NCBI GenBank assembly: GCA_902795745.1
Contig: CADBMG010000015.1
Coordinates: forward strand, 1 to 5,074
Reading direction: 5' to 3'
Length of the DNA: 5,074 bases
From: an uncultured Pseudomonadota bacterium
GTDB lineage: Bacteria > Pseudomonadota > Alphaproteobacteria > RF32 > CAG-239
A program made the translations under genes and the position numbers. Below the pieces are notes generated by a model, which had not been told where the DNA came from, did not search any database, and saw only the letters and a list, made by a program, of their open reading frames with translations. Each line of letters opens with the position of its first letter. Position 1 is the stretch's first letter. Of the stretch, positions 4,980 to 5,074 are shown piece after piece.

Positions 4980-5020
4980 ACCAATAGAAAAGGTCGCACA
5001 AGGCGACCTTTTCTATTGGT
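4980..5020. terminator. Perfect 18-bp hairpin, bidirectional terminator
   Basis: Bases 4980-4997 pair without any mismatch with 5003-5020 around a five-base loop (ACAAG). The core AGGTCGC/GCGACCT is followed on both strands by TTTTCTATT, so a U-rich stretch follows the GC core in each direction. It most likely ends the leftward gene entering from the right edge, and could also stop rightward transcripts. Confidence 0.72.
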
Positions 5021-5041
5021 GAGCTCGGTGGGATTGTTTCG

Positions 5042-5074
5042 CTAAAGCTCCTCCTTCGCGCTCATCGGCTGCGC
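5042..5074 (-). CDS. Possible 3' end of a leftward gene
   Basis: On the minus strand the last ten codons before a TAG at 5044-5042 read AQPMSAKEEL, and a strong terminator hairpin follows 22 bases later, as expected for the end of a gene. Other frames are also open over this short edge piece, on both strands, so this is only a reasonable guess from its position before the hairpin. Confidence 0.25.
   Translation of the reverse strand, partial: AQPMSAKEEL

Noticed and set aside
1..5074. CRISPR array, insertion sequence or transposase
   Set aside because: No regularly spaced repeats, no terminal inverted repeats with target duplication, and no transposase-like protein in any frame.

Overview
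The window looks like a piece of a genome from an anaerobic, probably host- or gut-associated Alphaproteobacterium. Three things support this. The L1 protein has an alphaproteobacterial flavour (for example its FDETIDLAINLGVDPKHADQM stretch). A tRNA-Arg(UCU) has a genomically encoded CCA end. There is also a convincing [FeFe]-hydrogenase maturase gene, hydE, which implies hydrogen metabolism without oxygen. The lineage is inferred from recalled family sequences, not from a search.

Layout, left to right. (1) 1-773: the last codons of rplK (L11), then rplA (L1) with a good Shine-Dalgarno, closed by a strong intrinsic terminator. The usual next genes (rplJ, rplL, rpoB) are absent from the remaining 4.3 kb. 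(2) 774-1721: no convincing protein gene. An AT-rich leader with an inverted repeat is followed by a sigma70-like promoter whose spacer holds a run of seven G. About 760 bases rich in local hairpins follow, ending in a very strong rightward terminator. I read this as a candidate long non-coding RNA unit, with a decayed gene as the main alternative. (3) 1743-2829: a leftward gene for a secreted, probably outer-membrane beta-barrel protein of Bacteroidetes-like style. It has its own promoter and lies between two near-identical 37-38 base direct repeats, each of which is a leftward terminator. (4) 2830-3200: no firm gene. It holds a second terminator-like hairpin and, next to the tRNA, an 8-bp inverted repeat that supplies two divergent -35 elements. 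(5) 3201-3308: tRNA-Arg(UCU) with its own promoter and terminator. (6) 3344-4759: hydE rightward and a small three-helix membrane protein leftward, convergent on a shared bidirectional terminator. (7) 4760-5074: promoter region of the membrane protein, a perfect 18-bp hairpin, and possibly the 3' end of another leftward gene cut by the window edge.

The genes do not form one pathway. Housekeeping translation genes (rplK, rplA, tRNA-Arg) border an accessory-looking stretch (about 774-3140), after which hydE marks the hydrogenase pathway. No other hydrogenase genes (hydA, hydF, hydG) are visible here. The item most worth follow-up is the 960-1721 unit with its possibly slippage-prone promoter; the repeat-bounded beta-barrel gene comes next.
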